NCBI GenBank assembly: GCA_965145485.1
Contig: CBCTCU010000001.1
Span: 1 to 64,000, forward strand
Length of the DNA: 64,000 bases
Source of the DNA: CABQCM01 sp965145485
GTDB lineage: Bacteria > Bacillota > Clostridia > Oscillospirales > Acutalibacteraceae
Reading direction: 5' to 3'
Shown here: one piece after another, positions 9,610-17,669 of the stretch
Numbering within the stretch: position 1 is the first letter of the stretch
How the letters are laid out: every line of letters starts with the position of its first letter
Made by a program: the position numbers and the translations under genes
Notes under the pieces: model-generated
Seen by the model: only the letters and a program-made list of their open reading frames with translations
Database searches by the model: none
What the model was told of the DNA's origin: nothing

Positions 9610-11181
9610 ATGAAAATACTTGGTTTGGGCGGCTCTAATCACGATTATGCATACTGTTATTTAGAAGACGGTAAAATCTCCTGTGCAATAGAAGAGGAAC
9701 GGTTATCCAGAGAAAAGCATTCTCAGGGGCCAAAATCTCAAGTGGCTTCTGGCATTTCGTATTGTTTGGGTAAAGTGCCGTTGGAGGAAATGGACCTTAT
9801 CATTGCTAATGACATTCTATCAGATTTCATTATGGCAGGATATGACAAGTTGAATATAGTACGCATTAACCATCACCTTGCCCATGCCGCCAGCAGTTAT
9901 TATACATCAGGTTTGGAAGAAGCAAGCATATTGGTCCTTGATGGGGGAGGAAGTCAATATTTACGTGCGACTGAGTCCTGTTCATTGGGATATGCCCAAG
10001 GAACGCAGATCAACTTTACGGATAAATACTACGGAAATTCGCTTGCGAATTTTTATTTGTTTATGACTTTCTTAAACCGCTTTGGTTTTCTTCAGGAAGG
10101 AAAAGTAATGGGGCTTGCTCCATACGGAAAAGACACATATGTTAAGATTTTATCCGAGTATATTGACGTGGAGATGCCAAAAAGGAACAGCGTTTCAATA
10201 TTATCTGATAAATTATTAGATTTAATGGATTTTGAAATATTTAGGTCTGATAAACGGGACTTGATGAGTATCCGTGCGGATATAGCGTATGCGACACAAG
10301 TAATTTTCGAAAAAAATGTTTTTAAAATTATGAGATTCCTTTATGAGAAAACAAGATGCAAAAATCTTTGTTACGCTGGTGGCGCAGCTTTAAATAGTGT
10401 TTTGAACGGCAAGATTGCCCAGAACACTGAATTTGAAAAAATATTTGTTTTTCCAGGAGCAGGGGACGCCGGAACAAGCGTTGGTGCCGCGTTATATGGT
10501 TATCATAACATTTATAAAAACAACGTCTGTAGAGAACCGATAAACCATGTGTTTTGGGGCAGGTCTTATACTAACGATGAAGTATATTCCGTATTAAGCC
10601 TTTTTTGTTCTCTTGTGGACTATCAGGAATTTACATATCCAGTTTTGTATAAAATCACGGCACAAAAACTTGCCGAGGGTAAAATAGTTGGTTGGTTCCA
10701 GGATGGAGCCGAATTCGGGCCGCGTGCATTAGGAAATAGGAGTATATTGGCAGACGCTAGATCGTCGTTAATGAAGGACCATATAAATCAAAAAATTAAA
10801 TTTCGAGAGGACTTTAGACCTTTTGCACCGGTCGTATTGAAAGAAAAAGTGAATCAGATTTTTGATTGTTCAACAGAAAATAATCCCTTTATGCTTTTCG
10901 TAGAACAAGTTAAAGACGAATATCGCGCCAAGATTCCGGCGGTTACGCATGTGGATGGCAGTGCAAGGGTACAGACGGTAACCCAAAAGAATAATGATAA
11001 ATTATATTCGCTGCTTGTGGAGTTTGAAGCAGTTACCGGTTTGCCAGTTTTATTAAATACATCGTTTAATATAAAAGGACAGCCAATTGTTGAGACTCCA
11101 AAAAATGCCCTGGATGATTTTATAAATAGCGACTTGGATGTTTTGATAATAAATACCATTATGGTAACTAAACGGTTATAA
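9610..11181 (+). CDS. NodU/CmcH-family O-carbamoyltransferase, copy 3
   Basis: The 523-residue third carbamoyltransferase keeps GLGGSNHDY, EEERLSREKHS, NHHLAHAASSYY, DGGGSQY, YAGGAALNSVLNGKI, GWFQDGAEFGPRALGNRS and LLNTSFNIKGQP. The DGGGS and YAGGAALNSVLNGKI details group it with copy 1 rather than copy 2. The domain plan is the usual ASKHA-like nucleotide and metal domain followed by the C-terminal carbamoyl-transfer domain. A ribosome site (GGGAACGGGAG) lies just upstream, in a 67-base gap after copy 2. Three intact copies without truncation suggest that the final product bears several carbamoyl groups, or that some copies serve alternative acceptors. Confidence 0.9.
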   Translation: MKILGLGGSNHDYAYCYLEDGKISCAIEEERLSREKHSQGPKSQVASGISYCLGKVPLEEMDLIIANDILSDFIMAGYDKLNIVRINHHLAHAASSYYTSGLEEASILVLDGGGSQYLRATESCSLGYAQGTQINFTDKYYGNSLANFYLFMTFLNRFGFLQEGKVMGLAPYGKDTYVKILSEYIDVEMPKRNSVSILSDKLLDLMDFEIFRSDKRDLMSIRADIAYATQVIFEKNVFKIMRFLYEKTRCKNLCYAGGAALNSVLNGKIAQNTEFEKIFVFPGAGDAGTSVGAALYGYHNIYKNNVCREPINHVFWGRSYTNDEVYSVLSLFCSLVDYQEFTYPVLYKITAQKLAEGKIVGWFQDGAEFGPRALGNRSILADARSSLMKDHINQKIKFREDFRPFAPVVLKEKVNQIFDCSTENNPFMLFVEQVKDEYRAKIPAVTHVDGSARVQTVTQKNNDKLYSLLVEFEAVTGLPVLLNTSFNIKGQPIVETPKNALDDFINSDLDVLIINTIMVTKRL

Positions 11182-11238
11182 AAATCATCATAAATCAAGG
11201 GTAACATTGCTCCATAAGCATCACGAAGGAGAAACTTA

Positions 11239-12612
11239 ATGGATAATCATAGTCCTTATTTCTGTATTTTATGTACCAAAGGTTTTGCAGATCAAGTATA
11301 TGTCCATTTAAAGTATGAGCTTGTTCACTTTGCCATTATCTTTATAGAGGATCCATATGACTTTGTAGAGAACGCTCCTGGAAATACTTCCATTCAGACT
11401 GTTGATAATGATGAAGAACTGAATACAGTCCTTTATAATATTCGGAACGATGGTTTTTTATCATCTAAGCCCACGCGCTTCATGCATAGAGACTATACAT
11501 ATGCTTTTTTTATGCGCCGTATAGAATATAATACTCAGAAGATTTGGCTTGTTGCAGAAAACCGAATACATAAGTTAATTCCTAAGAAATATGCGTATCA
11601 ATACTCATATCATACGCACGATCACGAGTATAAAAAATACCCGGTTTATTCGGTTGGTGTTAACGACTCTGAAAGTAATAGAATACTCATTAGGCTTAAC
11701 AATATTGGTTACGGGGATAGCCTGGTAACCATGCCCCTTTTACAAAAATTTTGTCAAGAGAAGAAGACTCGGGATTTCATGATTGAAATTCAGCATTACT
11801 ATAAGGCATCATTGGAACTCTCGGAAGTATTTCTTTGTGACTGCATCAATACGTCCTGCTCCTTTGTGGATAATCTAACCCCCATCGATACATTGCCTAA
11901 ATCAAATGGTTATTACAAGCAGGTATACGATTTTGATAATTGTGTTATTCACTCTGCATTTACGCAGTTACAGGAGATGGCCAATTTTCTAGGTTGTAAA
12001 ATTGAAAGGGATTTGCTGCATCATGTTTATGTAAATGATAATTATACACCTGAGAGATGCATAAAGCAAATTAAGGCATTACGAAACAACTACCGCTACC
12101 TGATCGGTGTTCAATTCTATACAGAGCATGACTTGATCTGTTCATATAAACGAAATTGGGACAGGGGCCACATCGATCAATTTATCAGAATCTGTAAAAA
12201 GAATGAAATCGGAGTTGTTAATCTGGCTCCATATTCCGGAGACATTTTACCATATTCAGGCGATTTCAGTGAACTCTCCATTAAAGAAATAATAGGACTA
12301 TACCGTTATTTAGATGCAACGGTCGGTATTGACAGTTGTTGCGGTCATATTGCCGGAGTATTGCGTATTCCAAACCTTACATTATGGGGAAAAATTTTAC
12401 AGGATAAATCCCAAATGACCTTAAGTATGAATTATAGTATCATTAGTGAAACTGGAGACATTGACGATATTCCACCGATGTTCGTATATGAACAGTTAAT
12501 TGAGGTCCTTAACGGAAAGAGAACGTTGGTATCACATATTCAGGATCATTATGCATTTGATAATAACCAGAATATGATTATCTATTCTTCAAAATATCAT
12601 GGAGGCGTATAA
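11239..12612 (+). CDS. GT9-like (heptosyltransferase-type) glycosyltransferase with N-terminal extension
   Basis: Residues about 150-440 look like the ADP-heptose:LPS heptosyltransferase (GT9) fold. ILIRLNNIGYGDSLVTMPLL stands where these enzymes carry their first nucleotide-binding loop, and GIDSCCGHIAGVLRIPNLTLWG (about 363 onward) matches the D-S/T-x-x-x-H-I/L-A acceptor and sugar-nucleotide motif. About 145 N-terminal residues have no recognised domain. The enzyme would transfer a sugar from a nucleotide donor. Firmicutes lack LPS heptose core, so the donor is probably a product of the genes just downstream. GAAGGAG precedes the ATG, and the stop overlaps the next start (TAATG). Confidence 0.65.
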   Translation: MDNHSPYFCILCTKGFADQVYVHLKYELVHFAIIFIEDPYDFVENAPGNTSIQTVDNDEELNTVLYNIRNDGFLSSKPTRFMHRDYTYAFFMRRIEYNTQKIWLVAENRIHKLIPKKYAYQYSYHTHDHEYKKYPVYSVGVNDSESNRILIRLNNIGYGDSLVTMPLLQKFCQEKKTRDFMIEIQHYYKASLELSEVFLCDCINTSCSFVDNLTPIDTLPKSNGYYKQVYDFDNCVIHSAFTQLQEMANFLGCKIERDLLHHVYVNDNYTPERCIKQIKALRNNYRYLIGVQFYTEHDLICSYKRNWDRGHIDQFIRICKKNEIGVVNLAPYSGDILPYSGDFSELSIKEIIGLYRYLDATVGIDSCCGHIAGVLRIPNLTLWGKILQDKSQMTLSMNYSIISETGDIDDIPPMFVYEQLIEVLNGKRTLVSHIQDHYAFDNNQNMIIYSSKYHGGV

Positions 12613-13106
12613 TGCGCGGATGTCAGCCCGAAATCTTTATATTGGATATAGACGGTGTTATGACGGACGGGACCTTTTATTATTCCATTGATGGAAAGAT
12701 AATGAAAAAGTTTGGACCGGACGATCATGATGCTTTGAAAATTCTTAGTAAGTATATGAAAATTCAATTTATAACGAGCGATACGAAAGGTTACAATATC
12801 ACAAAAAGAAGAATTGAAGAAGATATGGGCATGGATTTGGAGTGTGTTGACGCCAGGGGGCGTGATAAGTGGTTATTATCCAATTTTGATCCTGAAACTG
12901 TTATTTATATGGGGGATGGTTTTTGGGATAGTATTGTGATGAAAAAAGTAAAATACTCCATTGCACCTTTTAACTCACATAAATATACAAAAAGATGTGC
13001 ATCTTACGTAACTAAATGCTGTGGCTGTAATCGAGCTGTAACGGAGGCCTGTTTCCATATCTTAAAGAAATTCTTTCATATGGAAATCAAAGATTTATTA
13101 AGTTAA
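12612..13106 (+). CDS. KdsC-like HAD phosphatase
   Basis: The 164-residue protein has the HAD nucleophile motif LDIDGVMTDG (Asp 11 and Asp 13 region), the FITSD motif II threonine/serine region near 56, and GDGFWDS (about 101-107) as motif IV. The length and absence of a cap domain match the KdsC family, which dephosphorylates 3-deoxy-sugar acid phosphates; related members dephosphorylate other sugar phosphates. Here it likely removes a phosphate from a sugar made by the neighbouring GatZ/KbaZ-like protein. Three Cys residues near the C-terminus (CCGCNRA) replace the usual glycine-rich tail and could bind metal, which is unusual. It overlaps the previous stop by one base. Confidence 0.75.
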   Translation: MRGCQPEIFILDIDGVMTDGTFYYSIDGKIMKKFGPDDHDALKILSKYMKIQFITSDTKGYNITKRRIEEDMGMDLECVDARGRDKWLLSNFDPETVIYMGDGFWDSIVMKKVKYSIAPFNSHKYTKRCASYVTKCCGCNRAVTEACFHILKKFFHMEIKDLLS

Positions 13107-13125
13107 ATACAACGAGGGATGGTGA

Positions 13126-14277
13126 GTGAATCTTGTGGCTAAAGCAGTAAATGAAATTTTCCGACCGGGACGAACAGTCTTGGCAGTTGGAGCAGTCAGT
13201 AAAAATTGTGTCGACGCGGCTATCGAGTTTGCTAATGAAAAGGAAATTCCGATAATATTGATAGCGAGTCGATCACAAGTTGATATGAAAGAGATGGGCG
13301 GCGGATATGTTAATCACTGGAGCACAGTGGAGTTTTCCGCTTATGTACGCAATAAAGACAAAAAACATCTGGTATATATAGAAAGAGATCATGGGGGGCC
13401 GCGGCAGAATTCGATTGAGCTCGGAATGGATATAAAAAAATCCATGGCAAGCGCAATGCGTTCATTTGAGGAAGATATTTTATCTCAATTTGATATTTTA
13501 CATATAGATACCAGCTTGATTAAAGATCAACAACTGGATTGCATGTTTGAATTATATGATTCCTGTAATCTATTCGCCCAAAAGCTAGGCAGAACAATAC
13601 ATTTTGAAGTAGAAGTGAATGGACAGAGCGAATATGTTCAGGATATTGAAGGATTCAACGATATACTTCAGAAATTCCACAGTTTTTGTAGTCTGCATAA
13701 ATATAGTCTGCCAATTTTTTTTGTAATTCAAATTGGGACCAAGGTATTTGAGATGCGAAACATCGGCAATTTAAGTATTCGTGAAGGGCATTTGATTGAA
13801 AGAAAGCGTATTGACAAGTTGATCCGTTTAGCAAAGACATTCGGCGTTCATACGAAAGTACATAATGCCGATTATTTGTCACCGCAGCTGCTTGCAACAT
13901 TTCCGGAGATCGGCATTGATGGGGCAAACATTGCTCCTGAATTGGGGGTTTTGGAATCGCGGACAATAATTCGACTTCTGAAAGATTGTAAACTGTTTAC
14001 ACAACTGCAAGATTTTTATGAGCTTTCTATTCTTTCGAGAAAATGGGAAAAATGGACGAATCCAAATAGTCGTATCACCAATGAAGAACGGGCGGTTATA
14101 AGCGGTCATTATGTCTTCTCATCTCCGGAATTTGCGAAAATTAAGCAAACGCTTTGCAAGGTCATCAAAAAGACGGAGCAGGAACTGGACTTCATAATTA
14201 AGAGCGAAATTAAAAAGAGATTGGCAGTATATCTGACTAGTTTTAGATATGATTTAAGGTATGAATATAACAATTAA
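13126..14277 (+). CDS. GatZ/KbaZ-like tagatose-bisphosphate aldolase family protein
   Basis: The sequence follows the GatZ/KbaZ family: a VGAVSKNCVDAAIEFANEKEIPIILIASRSQVD opening strand-helix unit, a gly-rich MGGGYVNHW loop, and ERDHGGPRQ in the place of the family's GGDHLGP. These TIM-barrel proteins are described as non-catalytic or chaperone-like subunits of class II tagatose-1,6-bisphosphate aldolase, but homologues in glycan clusters may act alone. No GatY/KbaY partner is visible here. I infer a carbon-carbon bond step on a phosphorylated sugar, upstream of the KdsC-like phosphatase. The start is GTG at 13126 behind GAGGGATGG. The last 17 bases overlap the cupin gene. About 383 residues, close to family size. 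Confidence 0.6.
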   Translation: MNLVAKAVNEIFRPGRTVLAVGAVSKNCVDAAIEFANEKEIPIILIASRSQVDMKEMGGGYVNHWSTVEFSAYVRNKDKKHLVYIERDHGGPRQNSIELGMDIKKSMASAMRSFEEDILSQFDILHIDTSLIKDQQLDCMFELYDSCNLFAQKLGRTIHFEVEVNGQSEYVQDIEGFNDILQKFHSFCSLHKYSLPIFFVIQIGTKVFEMRNIGNLSIREGHLIERKRIDKLIRLAKTFGVHTKVHNADYLSPQLLATFPEIGIDGANIAPELGVLESRTIIRLLKDCKLFTQLQDFYELSILSRKWEKWTNPNSRITNEERAVISGHYVFSSPEFAKIKQTLCKVIKKTEQELDFIIKSEIKKRLAVYLTSFRYDLRYEYNN

Positions 14278-14587
14278 ACCATGGGGCAATGAAAAAATAT
14301 GCGAGCGGAATGAGAACTATGTGTTAAAATTGCTGACAATGTATAAAGGACATCGGTGCAGTTTGCAATTCCATCAGCACAAACATGAAACCATTTTTGT
14401 TGTCAGCGGCATATTGCAAATTTATAAGGATACGTCTGTTATATTGTGCCGCGAGGGAGATTATCTTGCAATTCCGCCGAAGACAATTCATCGTATGGAA
14501 GCGCTTGTAGATAGTCAGTATTTAGAAGCAAGTACTCCTCATTTAGATGATGTGGTTCGTCTGGAAGATAACTATAACCGTATTTGA
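14261..14587 (+). CDS. cupin protein, sugar-phosphate isomerase type
   Basis: This 108-residue single-domain cupin resembles the C-terminal cupin of mannose-6-phosphate isomerase/GDP-mannose pyrophosphorylase proteins. It starts with KPWGNEKIC, carries the metal-binding QFHQHKHETIFV (about 36-47) and ends with GDYLAIPPKTIHRM, where the second His pair half sits. Such proteins isomerise or epimerise phosphorylated sugars, or tailor nucleotide sugars. It overlaps the GatZ-like gene by 17 bases and precedes a nucleotidyltransferase gene. It therefore belongs to an apparent sugar-activation module made of aldolase, phosphatase, isomerase and nucleotidyltransferase/kinase. Confidence 0.7.
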   Translation: MNITIKPWGNEKICERNENYVLKLLTMYKGHRCSLQFHQHKHETIFVVSGILQIYKDTSVILCREGDYLAIPPKTIHRMEALVDSQYLEASTPHLDDVVRLEDNYNRI

Positions 14588-14613
14588 AAACATATTAAGA
14601 GGGGGCTATTAAT

Positions 14614-16185
14614 TTGACTGTCTTTATTCCTGCGGCTGGGATGGGTTCACGGCTTGGTTCATATGTACAACAATACAATAAAGCACTGATTCAAATAAAT
14701 AATAGACCAGCCATTAGTTATATTATAGAAAGATATCCTCAAGATACAAAGTTTGTAATTGCTTTGGGCTATAAAGGAGAATATATACGTGAATATTTAG
14801 GTCAGGTATATCCAGAGTATAATTTTTGCTTTGTTAATATCTTTCCCTATACGGGAAAGGGAGCTGGACTGGGATATAGTTTATATTCATGTAAAAATGA
14901 ACTTCAAATACCGTTTGTTTTTCATGCCTGCGATACAATTATTAAGGAGGATATAACCGAACTGAATGAAAATTGGATGGGATATGCTGATGCAAATGAA
15001 GATTCGTCTGAATATCGAACGCTGTCTTTAGAGCATGGTCGGATCAAAAATATTTATGAAAAATCGGTTCGGCCTGAAAGAAATTCTAAAATTTATATAG
15101 GCTTGGCAGGCATATTTGATTACAAACTTTTTTGGGTGGCAATGACTGAGCACTATGCCGAGTCGGTTGAGTCGGGTGAAATACTTGCATTATCTTACTT
15201 AATACCACATATTCAGGGGAAACGATTTACCTGGTTTGACACTGGAAACAGGAAAAGCTATCAAAAATGTTGTTTACATTTCCAAGGGATGAAGGCGCCG
15301 GTCATTTTAGAGAAAAATGACGAACAGATTTGGTTTACGAACAATAAAGTTACCAAATTCTTTATAAATGAGGTTTGTGTCAAAAATCGTGTTCTTCGGG
15401 CAAAAATGCTGGAGGGTTACGTTCCGAATATAATTCGGGAATCGAAACATATGTATACGTATCAATATGTTTCTGGAGTACCGTTATCTCAATGTATAAA
15501 TTTGCCGTTGTTAGGCAAATTATTGGAGGTTTGTACAGAGCTTTGGAATATTAAAAATTCTCCATCAATCGGTGATGCGACATTTCAAAAAAATTGTCTC
15601 AACTTTTATAAAAAGAAAACCATGCAAAGAGTGGAGTTGTTTTATCAAAGGTTTCATAGGACGGATAACAATCTACCTATAAACGGAACAGCCGTTCCTT
15701 ATTTAAAAGATATGCTGGAAACGATTGATTGGGATTGGATTGCACAAGGAATACCTTGCCGGTTCCATGGTGATTTACACTTTGAAAATATCATTTACAC
15801 TGAAGATTCGCAGAATTTTGTCTTTATCGATTGGCGACAGGATTTTGATGGTAACATAGAGTACGGAGATTTGTATTATGATACAGCCAAACTTTTACAT
15901 GGAATGATTATAAATCACGAACTGATGAGTACGAATCAATTCCATATAAACTGGGATAATCATGCGATCTCCTATGATTTTTTGAGAAGAAACATTTTAA
16001 TAGATTGTGAGAAATATTTTATCCATTGGTTAGACGAACATTCTTTGAGCTCTTATAAAACGAATATCCTTTGCGCCCTTATATTTTTAAATATTGCAGC
16101 ATTACATAATGAGCCATATAGTCAATTATTATACGTGTTGGGGAAGGATAAGCTTTACAGGACAATGTTACACAGAATTTCATAA
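14614..16185 (+). CDS. nucleotidyltransferase fused to aminoglycoside/choline-kinase-like domain
   Basis: The N-terminal domain (about 1-230) is a sugar-phosphate nucleotidyltransferase, with IPAAGMGSRLG then KALIQINNRPAISYII. The C-terminal domain (about 265-510) is an APH/choline-kinase fold with the Brenner motif FHGDLHFENI (about 384-393) and metal-binding IDWRQ (about 405). A fused kinase and nucleotidyltransferase suggests phosphorylation and then NDP- or CDP-activation of the same metabolite, comparable in logic to LicA plus LicC or to kinase-guanylyltransferase fusions. The start is TTG at 14614 after GAGGGGG. Both domains retain key residues. The substrate is not predictable. It lies between the cupin and the last glycosyltransferase. 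Confidence 0.75.
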   Translation: MTVFIPAAGMGSRLGSYVQQYNKALIQINNRPAISYIIERYPQDTKFVIALGYKGEYIREYLGQVYPEYNFCFVNIFPYTGKGAGLGYSLYSCKNELQIPFVFHACDTIIKEDITELNENWMGYADANEDSSEYRTLSLEHGRIKNIYEKSVRPERNSKIYIGLAGIFDYKLFWVAMTEHYAESVESGEILALSYLIPHIQGKRFTWFDTGNRKSYQKCCLHFQGMKAPVILEKNDEQIWFTNNKVTKFFINEVCVKNRVLRAKMLEGYVPNIIRESKHMYTYQYVSGVPLSQCINLPLLGKLLEVCTELWNIKNSPSIGDATFQKNCLNFYKKKTMQRVELFYQRFHRTDNNLPINGTAVPYLKDMLETIDWDWIAQGIPCRFHGDLHFENIIYTEDSQNFVFIDWRQDFDGNIEYGDLYYDTAKLLHGMIINHELMSTNQFHINWDNHAISYDFLRRNILIDCEKYFIHWLDEHSLSSYKTNILCALIFLNIAALHNEPYSQLLYVLGKDKLYRTMLHRIS

Positions 16186-16214
16186 AAAATACTGATGATA
16201 TAAGGAATCTTTAC

Positions 16215-17390
16215 ATGAAAATAATAATGAACTGTTCTTATGTACCAGGACATTTTAATCCATATTTTGCACTGGCAAAAGCGCTAATTCATTTTGATGT
16301 TCAAGTTTACATTGTAAATAATTCAGTGAATAAGGCGAAGATAGAAAAAATGGGTGCAATTTTTATCGACCAAAATTATTTTACATATGTAGATATAAAA
16401 TTAATTGGTACTTCAATATTTAATTCTCAATTTAAAAAATACAAGGAAGAATTAATGGGTTTGAAAAACAAAATCAAACCTGATCTTATAATATGCGAGG
16501 GATTAATATCATCGAATCCACTCAATTTGGTAGTGGAGCAAGCACTAGGGTGCCCTTGTATTTTTTTGCCTGTCATGCCCATTCTGTATAAGGAAATTTT
16601 TAATGATGATTTACTAAATTTATATGAAAATTATATAATACCCTCAAATTATGTTAATGGGAAGCCTGACAAGGAGCAAGCCATTTCACTGTTGAATATA
16701 CTCAGACAGATCATAGATATAAATGCAAAAACCCTGAAGCATCAAAAGTTTATTACATTTTCATCGGCAGATATGGAACCATTGACCCAAAAACTTACCG
16801 ATAATAATGTTGTTGATGTGCAATATTTTGGGTTATACAGTATGCCGGATTATAAAAAGAGAAAATTGCAGCGTAGGACAATTCTTATTTCTATGGGTAG
16901 CTCCGAGAAAGATTTTACTACAAATTATATGTATGACTTTTATAAACTGTGTATTGAAGCGTTTAAAAATACCGAATATACTGTTTACATTTCGCTTCAT
17001 CACTCCGTTAGTATGGATGCATTTGAATATATACCGGAAAACTTTTACATCCAATCGGATCTCCCAATAAGGAAGATATTGTCATTTGCAGATGTCTATA
17101 TATTCCACCTGGGCTTCTGCAGCTTCAGGGAGGCAATATATTATAGGGTACCAGTAATTGGAATCCCTTTTATTTACGATGGATTTGCTGTTGCGCTGTC
17201 GGTTATTAAAAATAATATTGGTATAATTTTAGATAAAGCGAATCTTACGGCAAATCAGCTCAAAAACTCCGTAAATAAAATATTCAATACAAACATATAC
17301 CAGGATAATCTGAATAGATGCTATGAAAAAGCCAGTGAACTTGGTGGAGAAGAAAAAATGGCATCCTATATAATCCGACAATATGGATGA
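16215..17390 (+). CDS. GT1/MGT-family glycosyltransferase
   Basis: The 391-residue protein begins with NCSYVPGHFNPYFALAKAL, the acceptor-domain opening typical of macrolide-type UDP-glycosyltransferases. The second Rossmann domain has ILISMGSSEKDF and, near the C-terminus, DVYIFHLGFCSFREAIYYRVPVIGIPF, which corresponds to the nucleotide-sugar binding H-x-G-x-x-S/T-x-x-E segment. Here the glycine after His is kept but the pattern is loosened. These enzymes glycosylate small molecules or lipids with inverting chemistry. It is the last gene of the AT-rich operon, followed 52 bases later by two perfect hairpins. Confidence 0.75.
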   Translation: MKIIMNCSYVPGHFNPYFALAKALIHFDVQVYIVNNSVNKAKIEKMGAIFIDQNYFTYVDIKLIGTSIFNSQFKKYKEELMGLKNKIKPDLIICEGLISSNPLNLVVEQALGCPCIFLPVMPILYKEIFNDDLLNLYENYIIPSNYVNGKPDKEQAISLLNILRQIIDINAKTLKHQKFITFSSADMEPLTQKLTDNNVVDVQYFGLYSMPDYKKRKLQRRTILISMGSSEKDFTTNYMYDFYKLCIEAFKNTEYTVYISLHHSVSMDAFEYIPENFYIQSDLPIRKILSFADVYIFHLGFCSFREAIYYRVPVIGIPFIYDGFAVALSVIKNNIGIILDKANLTANQLKNSVNKIFNTNIYQDNLNRCYEKASELGGEEKMASYIIRQYG

Positions 17391-17441
17391 AATTATAGTT
17401 TGATTTACAAATAATGATGGGTATAGCGGTACATATTTTAG

Positions 17442-17483
17442 TTGCACCATACATCTGCCTTTTCAGGCAGATGTATGGTGCAA
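17442..17483. terminator. perfect 19 bp hairpin after the biosynthetic operon
   Basis: A 19-base arm (17442-17460) and its exact complement (17465-17483) flank a TTTC loop. It starts 52 bases after the stop of the last operon gene and lies between convergent genes, which fits a bidirectional transcription terminator. No long T run follows directly. The perfect pairing is stronger than most terminators need. Confidence 0.65.
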
Positions 17484-17503
17484 TTTCGAAAATAAAAAAA
17501 CAC

Positions 17504-17545
17504 AATTTACTGGCTGATATTACATGCAATATCAGCCAGTAAATT
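17504..17545. terminator. second perfect 18 bp hairpin
   Basis: An 18-base arm (17504-17521), an ACATGC loop and an exact complement (17528-17545) lie 20 bases after the first hairpin, with a different sequence. AAAAAAA sits just upstream (17493-17499), which would give a U run to transcripts coming from the minus-strand gene. It probably terminates that gene, with the first hairpin serving the operon. Confidence 0.6.
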
Positions 17546-17669
17546 GGTATAAAATGTAATAGCTGAACGAGGGAGGTAAAGGAGTAGAACAAAAAACTGG
17601 TTCATACAAAGGAAACCACAAAGAATTGCTGCCTACCCTTTGCAAACGATAACATAATGGATTAGCTAC

